The translations under genes and the position numbers were made by a program. Of a stretch of 64,000 nucleotides of DNA, positions 27,520 to 36,125 are shown in pieces. This stretch comes from Roseobacter sp. GAI101. GTDB lineage: Bacteria > Pseudomonadota > Alphaproteobacteria > Rhodobacterales > Rhodobacteraceae. The notes below the pieces were generated by a model. That model worked only from the letters and a program-made list of their open reading frames with translations. It was not told the DNA's origin and did not search any database. Within the stretch, counting starts at the first letter, position 1. Each line of letters starts with the position of its first letter. The DNA lies in contig NZ_DS999213.1 of assembly GCF_000156335.1 (NCBI RefSeq), positions 1,365,352 through 1,429,351 on the forward strand, in the 5' to 3' direction.

Positions 27520-27734
27520 TCTATTTCCTTAAAATTCAGCGGTGCTTGGGGTCAGGGCCAGTCTGTCGCACCGCAAGGTGGCTTGTCCATGCCCGGCCGT
27601 TCCCGCGTGTCTGTGGTCCGAAATTGGCAGAATTGTACGGGGATAGAATAGAACCCGGCGCGCACTCCTGCAAGCCGCGCCTGAGGCTAACGGCAGTTCA
27701 ATGGCCTGACGGGTTCAAATGGCCCGGCCTTCGG

Positions 27735-28499
27735 TCAAGCGTGTTCGAAAAGCAGGTTCTGCGCCTCGCCCCCCAAGACGGCCGGATTATACCCTTTCGA
27801 CTGAAAGAAATCGCGCACTTGGGGTTCTGTCTGTTGGCTTACTTCGACGTAAACGGTGGGTTTGGCCACATCGAAAACAGCCCCCATTCCAGACAGGACA
27901 TGTAATTCAGCACCTTCCACGTCGATCTTGATAAAGGTCGGGATGTCCTTGGAAAACGCGAGGATGTCATCTGCGCTGACGGTGGGGACAGTCACAGACT
28001 GGCGGGTGCCCCCCATCTGGCTGCGTCCGCCTGCGGATTCCAGCGCGTTCGATGCGCGCCCGCGCTCTGCGATCATGAATGTCGCAAACCCTGCCCTGTC
28101 CACAGGCGACCGGGATGACGCTTAAATTGGCCCCCAGATTATTTTCCGCGATCGTCCGGTTCACAATGCTCGCCAAGAAGACGTCAGGTTCAAATGCGTA
28201 GACTTTCCTGACCCCCATAAGCGCCGCTGAAAAGCTCATCACGCCGACATTTGCGCCGATGTCCCAAACGACGCTGTCAGGGCCCAGATGATCCGTGGCC
28301 AAGGCCTGAAGATCAGTGTCCCAACTGTTCTGCCCTTGAAGGTATTTGAGCTGGGCATCTGGCGAGTAGAAAATTTTATCGTCCGACCATTGAGCGTGGA
28401 CTTGCGCCGCAGAACCTTTTGTCTGAACAGTGTCTCAACTATTTTTCTGACAAGCCGCATAAGCGCTCGCTCTGACTGGTACCGACCCTGAAAGTTCAA
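27735..28499 (-). pseudogene. FkbM-family methyltransferase, broken by two frameshifts
   Basis: Three reading frames together make one about 254-residue FkbM-type SAM-dependent methyltransferase. The N-terminal piece starts at a TTG (28499) and reads to about 28430. The next frame carries 'KIFYSPDAQLKYLQGQNSWD' and the SAM motif 'VVWDIGANVGVMSFSAALMG'. The last frame, entered around 28090-28100, carries 'ADDILAFSKDIPTFIKIDVEGAELHVL', the FkbM hallmark, and runs to the stop at 27735. No frame encodes the whole domain. Both junctions are consistent with small indels. Either it is a recently decayed gene or the sequence has two errors. No glycan or polyketide genes lie next to it, so its former substrate is not suggested. 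Confidence 0.8.
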
Positions 28500-28592
28500 T
28501 AAATGAGGGATATTTAGTCTTTAGCGCAGATATTTAGGCCTGAAACCTCAAAATGGGCCGATCACCAGTGTCTGTAAATTCGGATCAGGCCG

Positions 28593-29432
28593 TCACGTCA
28601 CGCTGCGGCGCGCGGCCTTGCGGGTGACGTAAAGCCGGTTGCTGAAGGCCAGAACGAATACCGCCGTCAGGATCAGCACGATCGTAGGTGCGGGCGCGCT
28701 GTCGATAAAAAAGCTCAGGTAGGTGCCCGCCAGCATTGACAGGGTGCAAACCGCGACCGACACGATCAGCATCGGGCCAAAGCTGCGCACCACCAGAAAC
28801 GCAATCGCCCCCGGCGTGACCAGCAGCGCCACGGCAAGGATCAGCCCCGTCGCCGTCAGCGTCGCCACGATGGTCAGCGACAGCACTGCCAGCAGGCCGT
28901 AGTGCAGCAGCCCGGTGCGCAATCCGCTAGCCTGTGCCTGTGCCGGATCAAAGGCATGCAGCAGCAGATCTTTCCATTTCAGCACCAGAAATCCCGTGAC
29001 GAATAGCGAGATGATCCCGGCGGTCCACAAATCCTGCGTGCCGACCCCCAGCATGTTGCCGAACAGGATGTGATCCAGATGCTGGTTCGTCGTGATCGAG
29101 GTGTACATGATGATCCCCACCCCGAACATCCCCGAGAAGACGACCCCCATCACCGTGTCCTGCTTGATGCGGCTGTTGTAGCTTAGATACCCTGTCAGCA
29201 GGGCGCAGGACATGCCGGCGGCAAAGGCCCCGACGATCAGGGGAATGCCAGTGATCCATGCCAGCACCACGCCGGGCAGCACCGCGTGACTGACAGCGTC
29301 ACCCATCAGCGCCCAGCCCTTGAGCACCAGAAAACACGACAAGAGCGCCGTAGGCGGCGCAACCAGCAGCACAATCCAAAAGGCGTTCTGCATGAAGGGG
29401 AACTGGAACGGAAATAGCAGCGTGTCGATCAT
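28593..29432 (-). CDS. sitD: Mn(II)/Fe(II) ABC transporter permease
   Basis: Inner-membrane permease of 279 residues of the ABC-3 (metal) family, one of two in the SitABCD-type manganese/iron importer. The start at 29432 overlaps the sitC stop (ATGA). The first helix is followed by 'LKGWALMGDAVSHAVLPGVVLAWI', the conserved segment also present in sitC, and about eight hydrophobic segments follow. It is last in the sitABCD operon, and no terminator hairpin is evident downstream. Confidence 0.93.
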   Translation of the reverse strand: MIDTLLFPFQFPFMQNAFWIVLLVAPPTALLSCFLVLKGWALMGDAVSHAVLPGVVLAWITGIPLIVGAFAAGMSCALLTGYLSYNSRIKQDTVMGVVFSGMFGVGIIMYTSITTNQHLDHILFGNMLGVGTQDLWTAGIISLFVTGFLVLKWKDLLLHAFDPAQAQASGLRTGLLHYGLLAVLSLTIVATLTATGLILAVALLVTPGAIAFLVVRSFGPMLIVSVAVCTLSMLAGTYLSFFIDSAPAPTIVLILTAVFVLAFSNRLYVTRKAARRSVT

Positions 29433-30304
29433 GGCGTTTGCCCTTCGCGCAAGGTCTGCAAGGCGGCAGCGGCCTTGCGTCGGGCCGCGAGCACGCCGTG
29501 CTTGGGGGCAAAGACGAAGGCCAGCAAAAAGATGGTGGTCTGCAAGGTGACGATGACACCGCCCGTCGCACCGTCCAGGAAATAGCTGACGTAGGCCCCC
29601 AGAAACCCGGTCAGCGTGCCGATCAGCACCGAAACGATGATCAGACGCGGAAAGCGGTCGCACAGCAGGTAAGCCGTTGCCCCAGGTGTCACCACCATGG
29701 CGATCACGAGGAACGCGCCGACCGTCATCATCGCGGCCACCACGGCAGCGGACAGCAGCACGAAAAAGATCGCTTTCAACAGCTCAGGCTTCAGCCCGAT
29801 GGAGCGTGCGTGGTTTTCGTCGAAAAACGTGACCATCAGGTCTTTCCACTTGAGCAGCAGGACCGTCATGCACACCACGCCGATGATCGTCAGTTGCACG
29901 ATATCCTGCGGGGCGATGGCCAGAATGTTGCCCATGATGATGGTCTGGATACTGACCGACATGGGCGACAGCGACACCATGAACAGGCCCAGCCCGAAGA
30001 AGGATGTAAAGATGATCCCGATGATCACATCGATTTTCAGCCCCGACCGCCCCGACAGAAACAGCATCGCCCCCGCTGCCAGACCGCCCGCCAGAAACGC
30101 GCCAAGCGCAAAAGGCAGGCCCAGCATATAGGCCCCCGCGACGCCCGGCACGACGGAATGGCTTAGCGCGTCACCGATCAGGGACCAGCCCTTGAGCATC
30201 AGGTAACAGGACAAAAACGCGCAGACCGCACCGACCATCGCCGACACCCACATGGCGTTGAACATGTAGCCATAGCCAAAGGGTTCCAGAAGGACGTCGA
30301 TCAT
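29429..30304 (-). CDS. sitC: Mn(II)/Fe(II) ABC transporter permease
   Basis: Partner inner-membrane permease of 291 residues. The conserved ABC-3 block '[28 protein letters not shown]' follows TM1. The start overlaps the sitB stop by four bases and the stop overlaps the sitD start, so B, C and D are translationally coupled. It presumably forms a heterodimeric channel with SitD. Confidence 0.93.
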   Translation of the reverse strand: MIDVLLEPFGYGYMFNAMWVSAMVGAVCAFLSCYLMLKGWSLIGDALSHSVVPGVAGAYMLGLPFALGAFLAGGLAAGAMLFLSGRSGLKIDVIIGIIFTSFFGLGLFMVSLSPMSVSIQTIIMGNILAIAPQDIVQLTIIGVVCMTVLLLKWKDLMVTFFDENHARSIGLKPELLKAIFFVLLSAAVVAAMMTVGAFLVIAMVVTPGATAYLLCDRFPRLIIVSVLIGTLTGFLGAYVSYFLDGATGGVIVTLQTTIFLLAFVFAPKHGVLAARRKAAAALQTLREGQTP

Positions 30305-31197
30305 TTATCCGCCTCGTCCGGCGCAAGGCGTTCGCCGTAATGGACGAAGGGGCGTTCGTCATCGGTGATGATGCGCACTTCGCGGCCGTCATCGTCGTCA
30401 TGCAAATCGCTGCCGCCAAGGGTAAAGTGGCGCAGCACGCCGCCAAAGGCGTTTTCAAGGTTTTTGTGGGTGAACACGGTTTCCGTCGGGCCATAGGCAA
30501 GGATCGTGCCCTTGACCAGAACGGTGCGGTCGCAAAATTCGGGCACCGATCCCAGATTATGGGTCGATACCAGCATCACGCGGCCTTCATCACGCAGTTC
30601 ACGCAGCAGACCGATGATCTGTTCCTCGGTCTTGACGTCAACGCCGGTAAAGGGTTCGTCCAGCAGGATCACGCGACCGTCCTGTGCCAGCGCACGCGCC
30701 AGAAACACGCGTTTGCGCTGACCGCCGGAAAGCTCTCCGATCTGGCGGTGGCGGAATTCTGTCATGTTCACGCGGTGCAACGCCTCGTCCACTGCGGCGT
30801 GATCGGCTGCCTTTGGACGGCGCAGAAAACCCATATGGCCATACCGACCCATCATCACCACGTCCTGAACCAGCACGGGGAAAGCCCAATCGACTTCCTC
30901 GGATTGCGGGACATAGGCCACCAGATTTTCGCGCAACGCCGCACGGACGGATTTGCCCAGCAATGTAATCTCGCCTGCTGCAGCGGGGACAAAACCCATG
31001 ATCGCCTTGAACAAGGTTGACTTGCCTGCCCCGTTCACCCCGACCAAGGCCGTGATCGTGCCACGCGGAATTTCGAAGCTGGCATCATAAAGGGCCGTGT
31101 GCCCGTTTCGATAGGTGACGGTGACGTCGTGCGCCGCGATCCCGCTGTCTTCGGGCGCAAAATGTTCGGCTTGCGGCAACGGTTCAACGCTTTTCAT
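30301..31197 (-). CDS. sitB: Mn(II)/Fe(II) ABC transporter ATPase
   Basis: ATPase subunit of 298 residues. Walker [11 protein letters not shown]-loop '[13 protein letters not shown]' (typical of metal-type ATPases), signature [16 protein letters not shown], Walker [12 protein letters not shown] and the H-loop 'STHN' are all present. An acidic/histidine-bearing C-terminal tail (about residue 255 onward, with a run of Asp after SDLH) extends beyond the catalytic core and might sense metal. It lies 12 bases after the sitA stop. Confidence 0.94.
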   Translation of the reverse strand: MKSVEPLPQAEHFAPEDSGIAAHDVTVTYRNGHTALYDASFEIPRGTITALVGVNGAGKSTLFKAIMGFVPAAAGEITLLGKSVRAALRENLVAYVPQSEEVDWAFPVLVQDVVMMGRYGHMGFLRRPKAADHAAVDEALHRVNMTEFRHRQIGELSGGQRKRVFLARALAQDGRVILLDEPFTGVDVKTEEQIIGLLRELRDEGRVMLVSTHNLGSVPEFCDRTVLVKGTILAYGPTETVFTHKNLENAFGGVLRHFTLGGSDLHDDDDGREVRIITDDERPFVHYGERLAPDEADK

Positions 31198-31209
31198 GCG
31201 GGTATCCAG

Positions 31210-32100
31210 TCATTTAAGGTTTTCGGTCAGCCCGTCTGCCACAGTCTGCGCCGTGACACGCAACAGGTCCAGATAGCTTGGGACCGGCCCGTCGGCGGCG
31301 CTTAGGCTATCGACATACAGTACGCCGCCAAAGACCGCCTCCGTTTCACGCGCAATCTGTTTGGCGGGGGACGTATTCACCGTGCTTTCGCAGAACACCA
31401 CGGGAATGTCGTTGGCGCGCACTTCGTCGATGACCTTGCGCACCTGCTGCGGGGTGCCGGTCTGGTCGGCGTTCATCGGCCAGAGGTAAAGCTCCTTCAG
31501 TCCGAAATCGCGCGCCAGATAGCTGAACGCACCTTCGCAGGTCACAAGCCAGCGCTTGTCTTCGGGAATATCGGCGATGCGTTCACGCAGCGGCGTGATC
31601 GTCTCGCGAATCCGGGTCTTGTAGGCATCGGCATTGGCCAGATAGGTCGCGGCATTTTCGGGGTCGTGCAGCACGAAGGCAGAGGCGATATTGTCCACAT
31701 AGATCAACGCATTTGCCAAACCCATCCACGCATGCGGGTTCGGCATTCCCTCGTATCCGCCTTCGGCGATGGAAATCGGATCGATCCCATCGGTCAGGGT
31801 CACGGAAGGAATGTCGCCAAGGTTGGACAGAAATTGTTCGAACCACAGTTCAAGGTTCATACCATTCCACAAGATCAGGTCAGCATCCACCGCACCGACA
31901 ATATCACGCGGTGTGGGTTCATAGCCGTGAATTTCGGCACCGGGCTTGGTGATGGACACCACCGTGGCCGCGTCGCCCGCAACCTGCTGTGCCATATCCG
32001 CCAGCACGGTAAAGGTCGTCACGACCTTGAAGTCCGCCCAGGCAGGGGCCGCCATCAGCACCGCTGCGGTAAATGCACCAAAAAAAGATCGTTTCATCAT
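31210..32100 (-). CDS. sitA: Mn(II)/Fe(II) ABC transporter substrate-binding protein
   Basis: Periplasmic cluster 9 (ZnuA/SitA) metal-binding protein of 296 residues with a Sec signal ending APAWADFK. Metal ligands expected for Mn/Fe/Zn are visible: His in 'GAEIHGYEPTPRD', His in 'MPNPHAWM', Glu in 'VTCEGAFSYLARDFGL' and Asp in 'YVDSLSAADGP'. The second-ligand context (Glu rather than His in the third position) and the absence of a His-rich loop favour Mn/Fe over Zn. The start is at ATG 32100 or the adjacent ATG 32097. Two Fur-type boxes precede it, shared with the divergent fur/mur gene. Confidence 0.93.
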   Translation of the reverse strand: MMKRSFFGAFTAAVLMAAPAWADFKVVTTFTVLADMAQQVAGDAATVVSITKPGAEIHGYEPTPRDIVGAVDADLILWNGMNLELWFEQFLSNLGDIPSVTLTDGIDPISIAEGGYEGMPNPHAWMGLANALIYVDNIASAFVLHDPENAATYLANADAYKTRIRETITPLRERIADIPEDKRWLVTCEGAFSYLARDFGLKELYLWPMNADQTGTPQQVRKVIDEVRANDIPVVFCESTVNTSPAKQIARETEAVFGGVLYVDSLSAADGPVPSYLDLLRVTAQTVADGLTENLK

Positions 32101-32139
32101 GTGTCCCCTACTGTCCCGGACCGGGCTGCTACTTGTTAA

Positions 32140-32154
32140 TGCGAATAATTCGCA
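32140..32154. promoter_or_regulatory. Mur/Fur-type box 1 (perfect palindrome)
   Basis: TGCGAAT-A-ATTCGCA, a perfect 7-1-7 dyad, 40 bases upstream of sitA and about 85 upstream of the Fur-family gene. This is the symmetry expected for Fur-family dimers and points to metal-dependent repression of sitABCD. Confidence 0.75.
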
Positions 32155-32171
32155 AATGTCAAACATGCGAA

Positions 32172-32186
32172 TGCGAATAGGTCGCA
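32172..32186. promoter_or_regulatory. Mur/Fur-type box 2 (imperfect)
   Basis: TGCGAAT-A-GGTCGCA: the outer five bases of each arm match box 1. Its centre is 32 bases from that of box 1, about three helical turns, so two dimers could bind the same face of the DNA. Confidence 0.6.
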
Positions 32187-32238
32187 AAAACTTGCAGACA
32201 AGGACAAAGCCGCTTAAACAGAGATCAACAAGGAAACG

Positions 32239-32658
32239 GTGAATGCTTTGAAGAACGGTCTCGACTACAAGCAGGTATTGCGCGACGCAGGGCTGCGGGT
32301 GACGCCACAGCGCGCATCGATCATCACGATTCTGTCCGAAGCCGATGATCACCCCAATGTCGAAGACCTGTACGAAAAGACCCGCGCGCTGGACGACACC
32401 GTGTCAGTCGCGACGGTGTACCGCACCATGTCGGTGCTGGAAAACGCAGGGCTGGTACGCAAGTTGATGCTGGACGACGCCCCTGCCCGCTATGAGATGA
32501 TGCCGCAGACGGATCATGATCACCTCGTGGATGTGGAAAGCGGCGATCTGGTCGAAATCCCAGGTACCGAAATCGCCGAACTGATGGGCCGCGTCGCAGC
32601 AGAGCTGGGATATGAGATCGTCAGCCACCACACGGTGATCCGGGCCCGCAAGACCTAA
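32239..32658 (+). CDS. mur: Fur-family metal-responsive regulator (Mur-like)
   Basis: DNA-binding metal sensor of 139 residues. The N-terminal winged helix ('DAGLRVTPQRASIITILSEADDHPNVEDLYEKT' and 'VSVATVYRTMSVLENAGLVRKL') is followed by a dimerisation domain with the metal-site residues of 'QTDHDHLVDVESGDLVEI' and 'SHHTVIRA'. It lacks the CxxC zinc pairs of many Fur proteins, as Mur-type proteins do. It starts at GTG 32239 after AAGGAAACG. Being divergent from sitABCD with two shared boxes, its likely role is manganese-dependent control of that importer. Its last four bases overlap the convergent tetR stop. Confidence 0.9.
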   Translation: MNALKNGLDYKQVLRDAGLRVTPQRASIITILSEADDHPNVEDLYEKTRALDDTVSVATVYRTMSVLENAGLVRKLMLDDAPARYEMMPQTDHDHLVDVESGDLVEIPGTEIAELMGRVAAELGYEIVSHHTVIRARKT

Positions 32659-33341
32659 GTCTTGGGGCAGTCCACCAGTGACCGCACCATGGCCGCCGCC
32701 CCCGCCGCGACGGTCCTTACCAGCACGTCTTCGGGGATATCACGGCAAAGCCAGTCGCGCATCGGGCCAAAGGCTGACAGGAACACCATCAAATTCGCCA
32801 TGATATCCAGCCGCGCGTCATCGCCATCAAGATCAAGGCGCAGGCTCAGCTGGTCGGCAAGGTCCTTCATCGCAGCGAATTCGCGCATGTGCAGCGCCTT
32901 GCGATCGACCGCCTGCATATGCGGGACGCTGCGATAGGCCAGCAAGGTGCCTTGACGCTTTTTGGCCCAGCTCTCGCGGAAATACTCCTCAAGAGCGGCC
33001 TCAAGTGACAGGGATTGATCCAGCAGGATGACCGGCAGTGTCGGAACATCTTCGCGGAACCACAACTGGTTCAGCAGACGGCGCAGGATATCATTCTTGT
33101 TGGCGATATAGTCGTAAATGCTGGCCTGATTCACGCCGGACCCCGCGCAGATGTCGCGGATGGTGGTCGCGGCGAACCCCTTTTCAAGGAACAATTCAAG
33201 GGCTGCATCACAAATCTGTTCGCGTCGGCTGTGAATCAGGGATTTGTTCTGGACGTTTGTGATGTCCGCCTCGGCCAAGAATTGGGACCGCAGGGTTTGC
33301 AGGCGCTGGCCTTCATGGGGTTGAGTACTCGTGTCTGGCAT
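32655..33341 (-). CDS. TetR-family regulator
   Basis: Regulator of 228 residues with an extended N-terminal arm of about 40 residues before the TetR helix-turn-helix ('REQICDAALELFLEKGFAATTIRDICAGSGVNQASIYDYIANKND'). The C-terminal domain resembles that of acyl-CoA-metabolism TetR proteins ('VPTLPVILLDQSLSLEAALEEYFRESW'), which is only a weak hint. AAAGGAACTG precedes ATG 33341. No obvious target gene is adjacent: one neighbour is the convergent fur gene, the other the degP end. It may act on distant genes. Confidence 0.85.
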   Translation of the reverse strand: MPDTSTQPHEGQRLQTLRSQFLAEADITNVQNKSLIHSRREQICDAALELFLEKGFAATTIRDICAGSGVNQASIYDYIANKNDILRRLLNQLWFREDVPTLPVILLDQSLSLEAALEEYFRESWAKKRQGTLLAYRSVPHMQAVDRKALHMREFAAMKDLADQLSLRLDLDGDDARLDIMANLMVFLSAFGPMRDWLCRDIPEDVLVRTVAAGAAAMVRSLVDCPKT

Positions 33342-33429
33342 TCACAGTTCCTTTTCTGTGTAAAACCTAACGTCTTTCGATATGTGAAACAACCGCGAAG
33401 CCACGTTGCGCCTCACCCCGTTTGAAACG

Positions 33430-33464
33430 AAAAATCCCCGCCTGGCGGATGCGCAAGCGGGGAT
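33430..33464 (-). terminator. Rho-independent terminator of degP
   Basis: Read on the minus strand: ATCCCCGC (33464-33457), a 15-base loop, GCGGGGAT (33441-33434), then a run of five T. It begins about 30 bases past the degP stop codon. Confidence 0.88.
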
Positions 33465-33494
33465 CAGATTACATTCGGATAAAGTGAGTTCGGC

Positions 33495-34979
33495 TTATTC
33501 TTCCAGACCAAGCGCCACGAAGCGGGGGTCGCCTGCGCGGCGTACCAGCAGCAGAAGCGATTTACGCCCCGCATCCCGCGCCAGCGTTACGCTGTCCTCA
33601 AGGTCGGCGAAGGTCATGATGCTTTGCTGCCCCGCTTCGGTGATGATGTCCCCGACACGCAGGCCTTTTTCAAAAGCCTCTGACAGTTCGTCCACAGCCG
33701 TCACCGCAAGACCCGATGTCGACGCATCCGCCCCCAGTTCTGCGCGCAGATCGTCGGTCAGGGGCGTCAGGGTCAGGCCCAGCATCGAGTCAGTCGCCGG
33801 ACCTTCAGTAGTGCCTTCCTCGGCTGGTTCTTCTTCGGTTGGCGCGGGCGCTTCAGCGTCCTCACGACGGCCCAGGGTCACCTTCAATGTCTGGGTTTTC
33901 CCGTCACGCAGGATGGTCACGCGTACGGCAGCCCCAACGGCGCTGTTGCCGACCTGACGTACCAGACCGCGGGTGTCTTCGACATCGACACCGGCAAAGC
34001 TCATGATGATATCACCGGTCAGCAGGCCCGCTTCCTTGGCGGGGCCTTCGGGTACATCGGTGACCAGCGCGCCGGTCGCTTTGGCCAGTCCCATGGCATC
34101 TGCCACGTCCTGTGTCACGTCCTGAATACGGACACCCAGCCACCCGCGGCGGGTCTCACCGAATTCCTTCAGCTGGTCCACGACCCGCGTCACGACATTG
34201 GACGCCATCGAAAAGCCAATCCCGATCGACCCGCCGTTGGGCGACAGGATCGCGGTGTTCACGCCGATCACGGCACCATCCATGTTGAACAACGGCCCGC
34301 CGGAATTGCCCCGGTTGATTGCGGCGTCGGTCTGGATGTAGTCGTCATAGGTTCCGGACAAGGCACGGTTGCGCGCGGAAACGATCCCGGCGCTGACCGA
34401 AAACCCCTGCCCCAGCGGGTTGCCCATCGCAATGACCCAATCACCGACCCGTGCTGCATTGCTGTCGCCAAAGCTGACGAAGGGAAGCGGGTTGGATGCT
34501 TCGACCTTCAGCAACGCGATGTCTGTGTTCGCGTCGGTACCGATCACTGTCGCCTTCAGCTCTTCTCCGGAAAAGAATTCGATCGTGATCTCATCCGCAC
34601 CGTCGATCACGTGGTTGTTCGTCACGACATAGCCGTCTTCCGAAATCACGAAACCCGACCCAAGCGCCGAGGATTTGCGCGGTGCGGGTGCTTCGCCGTT
34701 GTTGTTGCGGTCGCGAAACTCTTCGAAAAAATCTTCGAAGGGGGAGCCTTCGGGCACGATCCCGCGCGGGCCGGTGCGCCCTTCGACCATCGTCGAGGTG
34801 GTGATGTTCACCACCGACGGGCTGATCTGTTCGGCCAAGGGTGCCAGGCTTTCAGGCTTTGCATAAGACATCACCGCTTGCAGCATCACAAAGGCCACCG
34901 CCAGCAGTCCCATCATCAGCAGCTTGATCCGCGGCGTCATTGCATTGGTTTTCGTCAGAGCTACGGCCTTGGGCTGCAT
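33495..34979 (-). CDS. degP: DegP/Do-family periplasmic serine protease
   Basis: Envelope-stress protease and chaperone of 494 residues. An N-terminal signal/anchor (about residues 18-40) is followed by the trypsin-like domain with the triad visible as His in 'VVTNNHVIDGADEI', Asp in 'NTDIALLKVE' and Ser in 'INRGNSGGPLFN'. Two PDZ domains follow ('GWLGVRIQDVTQDVADAMGL' onward, and a C-terminal one ending in the 'GDIITEAGQQSIMTFADLE' region), separated by an acidic linker rich in Glu, Pro and Ala (about residues 375-400). It is downstream of hflKC on the same strand, but with its own 245-base upstream gap and the hflC terminator between. AGGAG precedes the start. Confidence 0.95.
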   Translation of the reverse strand: MQPKAVALTKTNAMTPRIKLLMMGLLAVAFVMLQAVMSYAKPESLAPLAEQISPSVVNITTSTMVEGRTGPRGIVPEGSPFEDFFEEFRDRNNNGEAPAPRKSSALGSGFVISEDGYVVTNNHVIDGADEITIEFFSGEELKATVIGTDANTDIALLKVEASNPLPFVSFGDSNAARVGDWVIAMGNPLGQGFSVSAGIVSARNRALSGTYDDYIQTDAAINRGNSGGPLFNMDGAVIGVNTAILSPNGGSIGIGFSMASNVVTRVVDQLKEFGETRRGWLGVRIQDVTQDVADAMGLAKATGALVTDVPEGPAKEAGLLTGDIIMSFAGVDVEDTRGLVRQVGNSAVGAAVRVTILRDGKTQTLKVTLGRREDAEAPAPTEEEPAEEGTTEGPATDSMLGLTLTPLTDDLRAELGADASTSGLAVTAVDELSEAFEKGLRVGDIITEAGQQSIMTFADLEDSVTLARDAGRKSLLLLVRRAGDPRFVALGLEE

Positions 34980-35168
34980 TCATTGTCTCCTGATCATAGT
35001 CGGGGCAGATGCCCCAAGGGTTCGCGCACCAGAGTGCATCCGCAAGCGCGGTGCTGCAAGTTGTAAGATGTGTATCCTTTCGGTCATGTCAACGCGCGCT
35101 GACACATCCGTTACCAATTCGCAAAGATTTGAACGCTCGCCATTGCCATTCGCTTGTGCGACAGACGC

Positions 35169-35198
35169 AAAAAGGGCCGGCGCAGTGGCCAGCCCTTT
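35169..35198 (-). terminator. Rho-independent terminator of hflKC
   Basis: On the minus strand AAAGGGCTGGC pairs with GCCGGCCCTTT (one G-T pair) and is followed by a T run. It starts 28 bases after the hflC stop and separates hflKC from degP. Confidence 0.88.
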
Positions 35199-35225
35199 GT
35201 CGTGTCGTCCTGACGTTGGTCAAGA

Positions 35226-36125
35226 TCAGTTCTGTTCGCCTTCGGCCGACCTGCTGCCCTGATCCGAGCGCAAGTAGTTGAAGAATTCGCTGTCCGGCGA
35301 CATCACCATTGTCGAATTCTTACCCTGCAAAGCGGCTTCATATGCGCTGAGCGACCGATAGAACTCGAAGAACTCCGCATCTTTCGAATAGGCTTCGGCA
35401 AAGATCTTGTTCCGCTCGGCGTCGGCTTCACCTTCGGTAATCCGCGCATCACGGCGGGCTTCCGACAGGATTTCCTCGTAGGTACGATCGGCAAGGGCCG
35501 TCACACGCTGCGCAGCTTCGCGGCCACGCGCCCGTTCGTCGGTTGCTTCGCGGGCACGTTCCGCGATCATCCGCTGCAAGGTCGCGTCAAAGTTCTGCTC
35601 TGGCAAGTTGGTCTGGCGCAACCGCACGTCAACCACATCAAGACCCAAAGCCTGCGCACGCGCATCAGAGCGTTCGCGGATCTGATCCATCAGCGCGGAC
35701 CGTTCAGGCGACAGGATCGTGTTCGATGTCACGCCCTGAGAACCCAGAACCGCACGGATCTGACCGTCAAGGATACCGTTCAGCTGGATTTCGGCCTGAC
35801 GGCCCCCATCGGCACCAAGCGCCTGACGGAACTGGCGCACGTCCGCGATGCGGTACAGAACGAATGCATCGACCTCTAGACGCCGATCATCTGCCGGGGT
35901 GACTTCGATCATGGGTGTCTCAAGCGACAGGATGCGGTCTTCGTAGCGCACCACTTCGTCCAGCAGGGGTATTTTGAAACCGATACCGGCGTCTTCACGT
36001 ACCTGTTTGATCTGGCCAAAGCGCAGCACCAACGCCTTTTCACGCTCGTCTACGATAAAGATCGACGACAGGGCTACGACGATCGCGATAATGATCGCGG
36101 GAATGATGAAATTTAATTTCCGCAT
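35226..36125 (-). CDS. hflC: Membrane protease modulator HflC
   Basis: SPFH/prohibitin-type protein of 299 residues that assembles with HflK around FtsH and modulates proteolysis of membrane proteins. A single N-terminal membrane segment (LNFIIPAIIIAIVVALSSIFI) is followed by the band-7 domain ('VDEREKALVLRFGQIKQV... GIGFKIPLLDEVVRYEDRILSLE') and a long alanine/arginine-rich helical region. The start shares one base with the hflK stop (TGATG), so the two are coupled. Confidence 0.95.
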   Translation of the reverse strand: MRKLNFIIPAIIIAIVVALSSIFIVDEREKALVLRFGQIKQVREDAGIGFKIPLLDEVVRYEDRILSLETPMIEVTPADDRRLEVDAFVLYRIADVRQFRQALGADGGRQAEIQLNGILDGQIRAVLGSQGVTSNTILSPERSALMDQIRERSDARAQALGLDVVDVRLRQTNLPEQNFDATLQRMIAERAREATDERARGREAAQRVTALADRTYEEILSEARRDARITEGEADAERNKIFAEAYSKDAEFFEFYRSLSAYEAALQGKNSTMVMSPDSEFFNYLRSDQGSRSAEGEQN

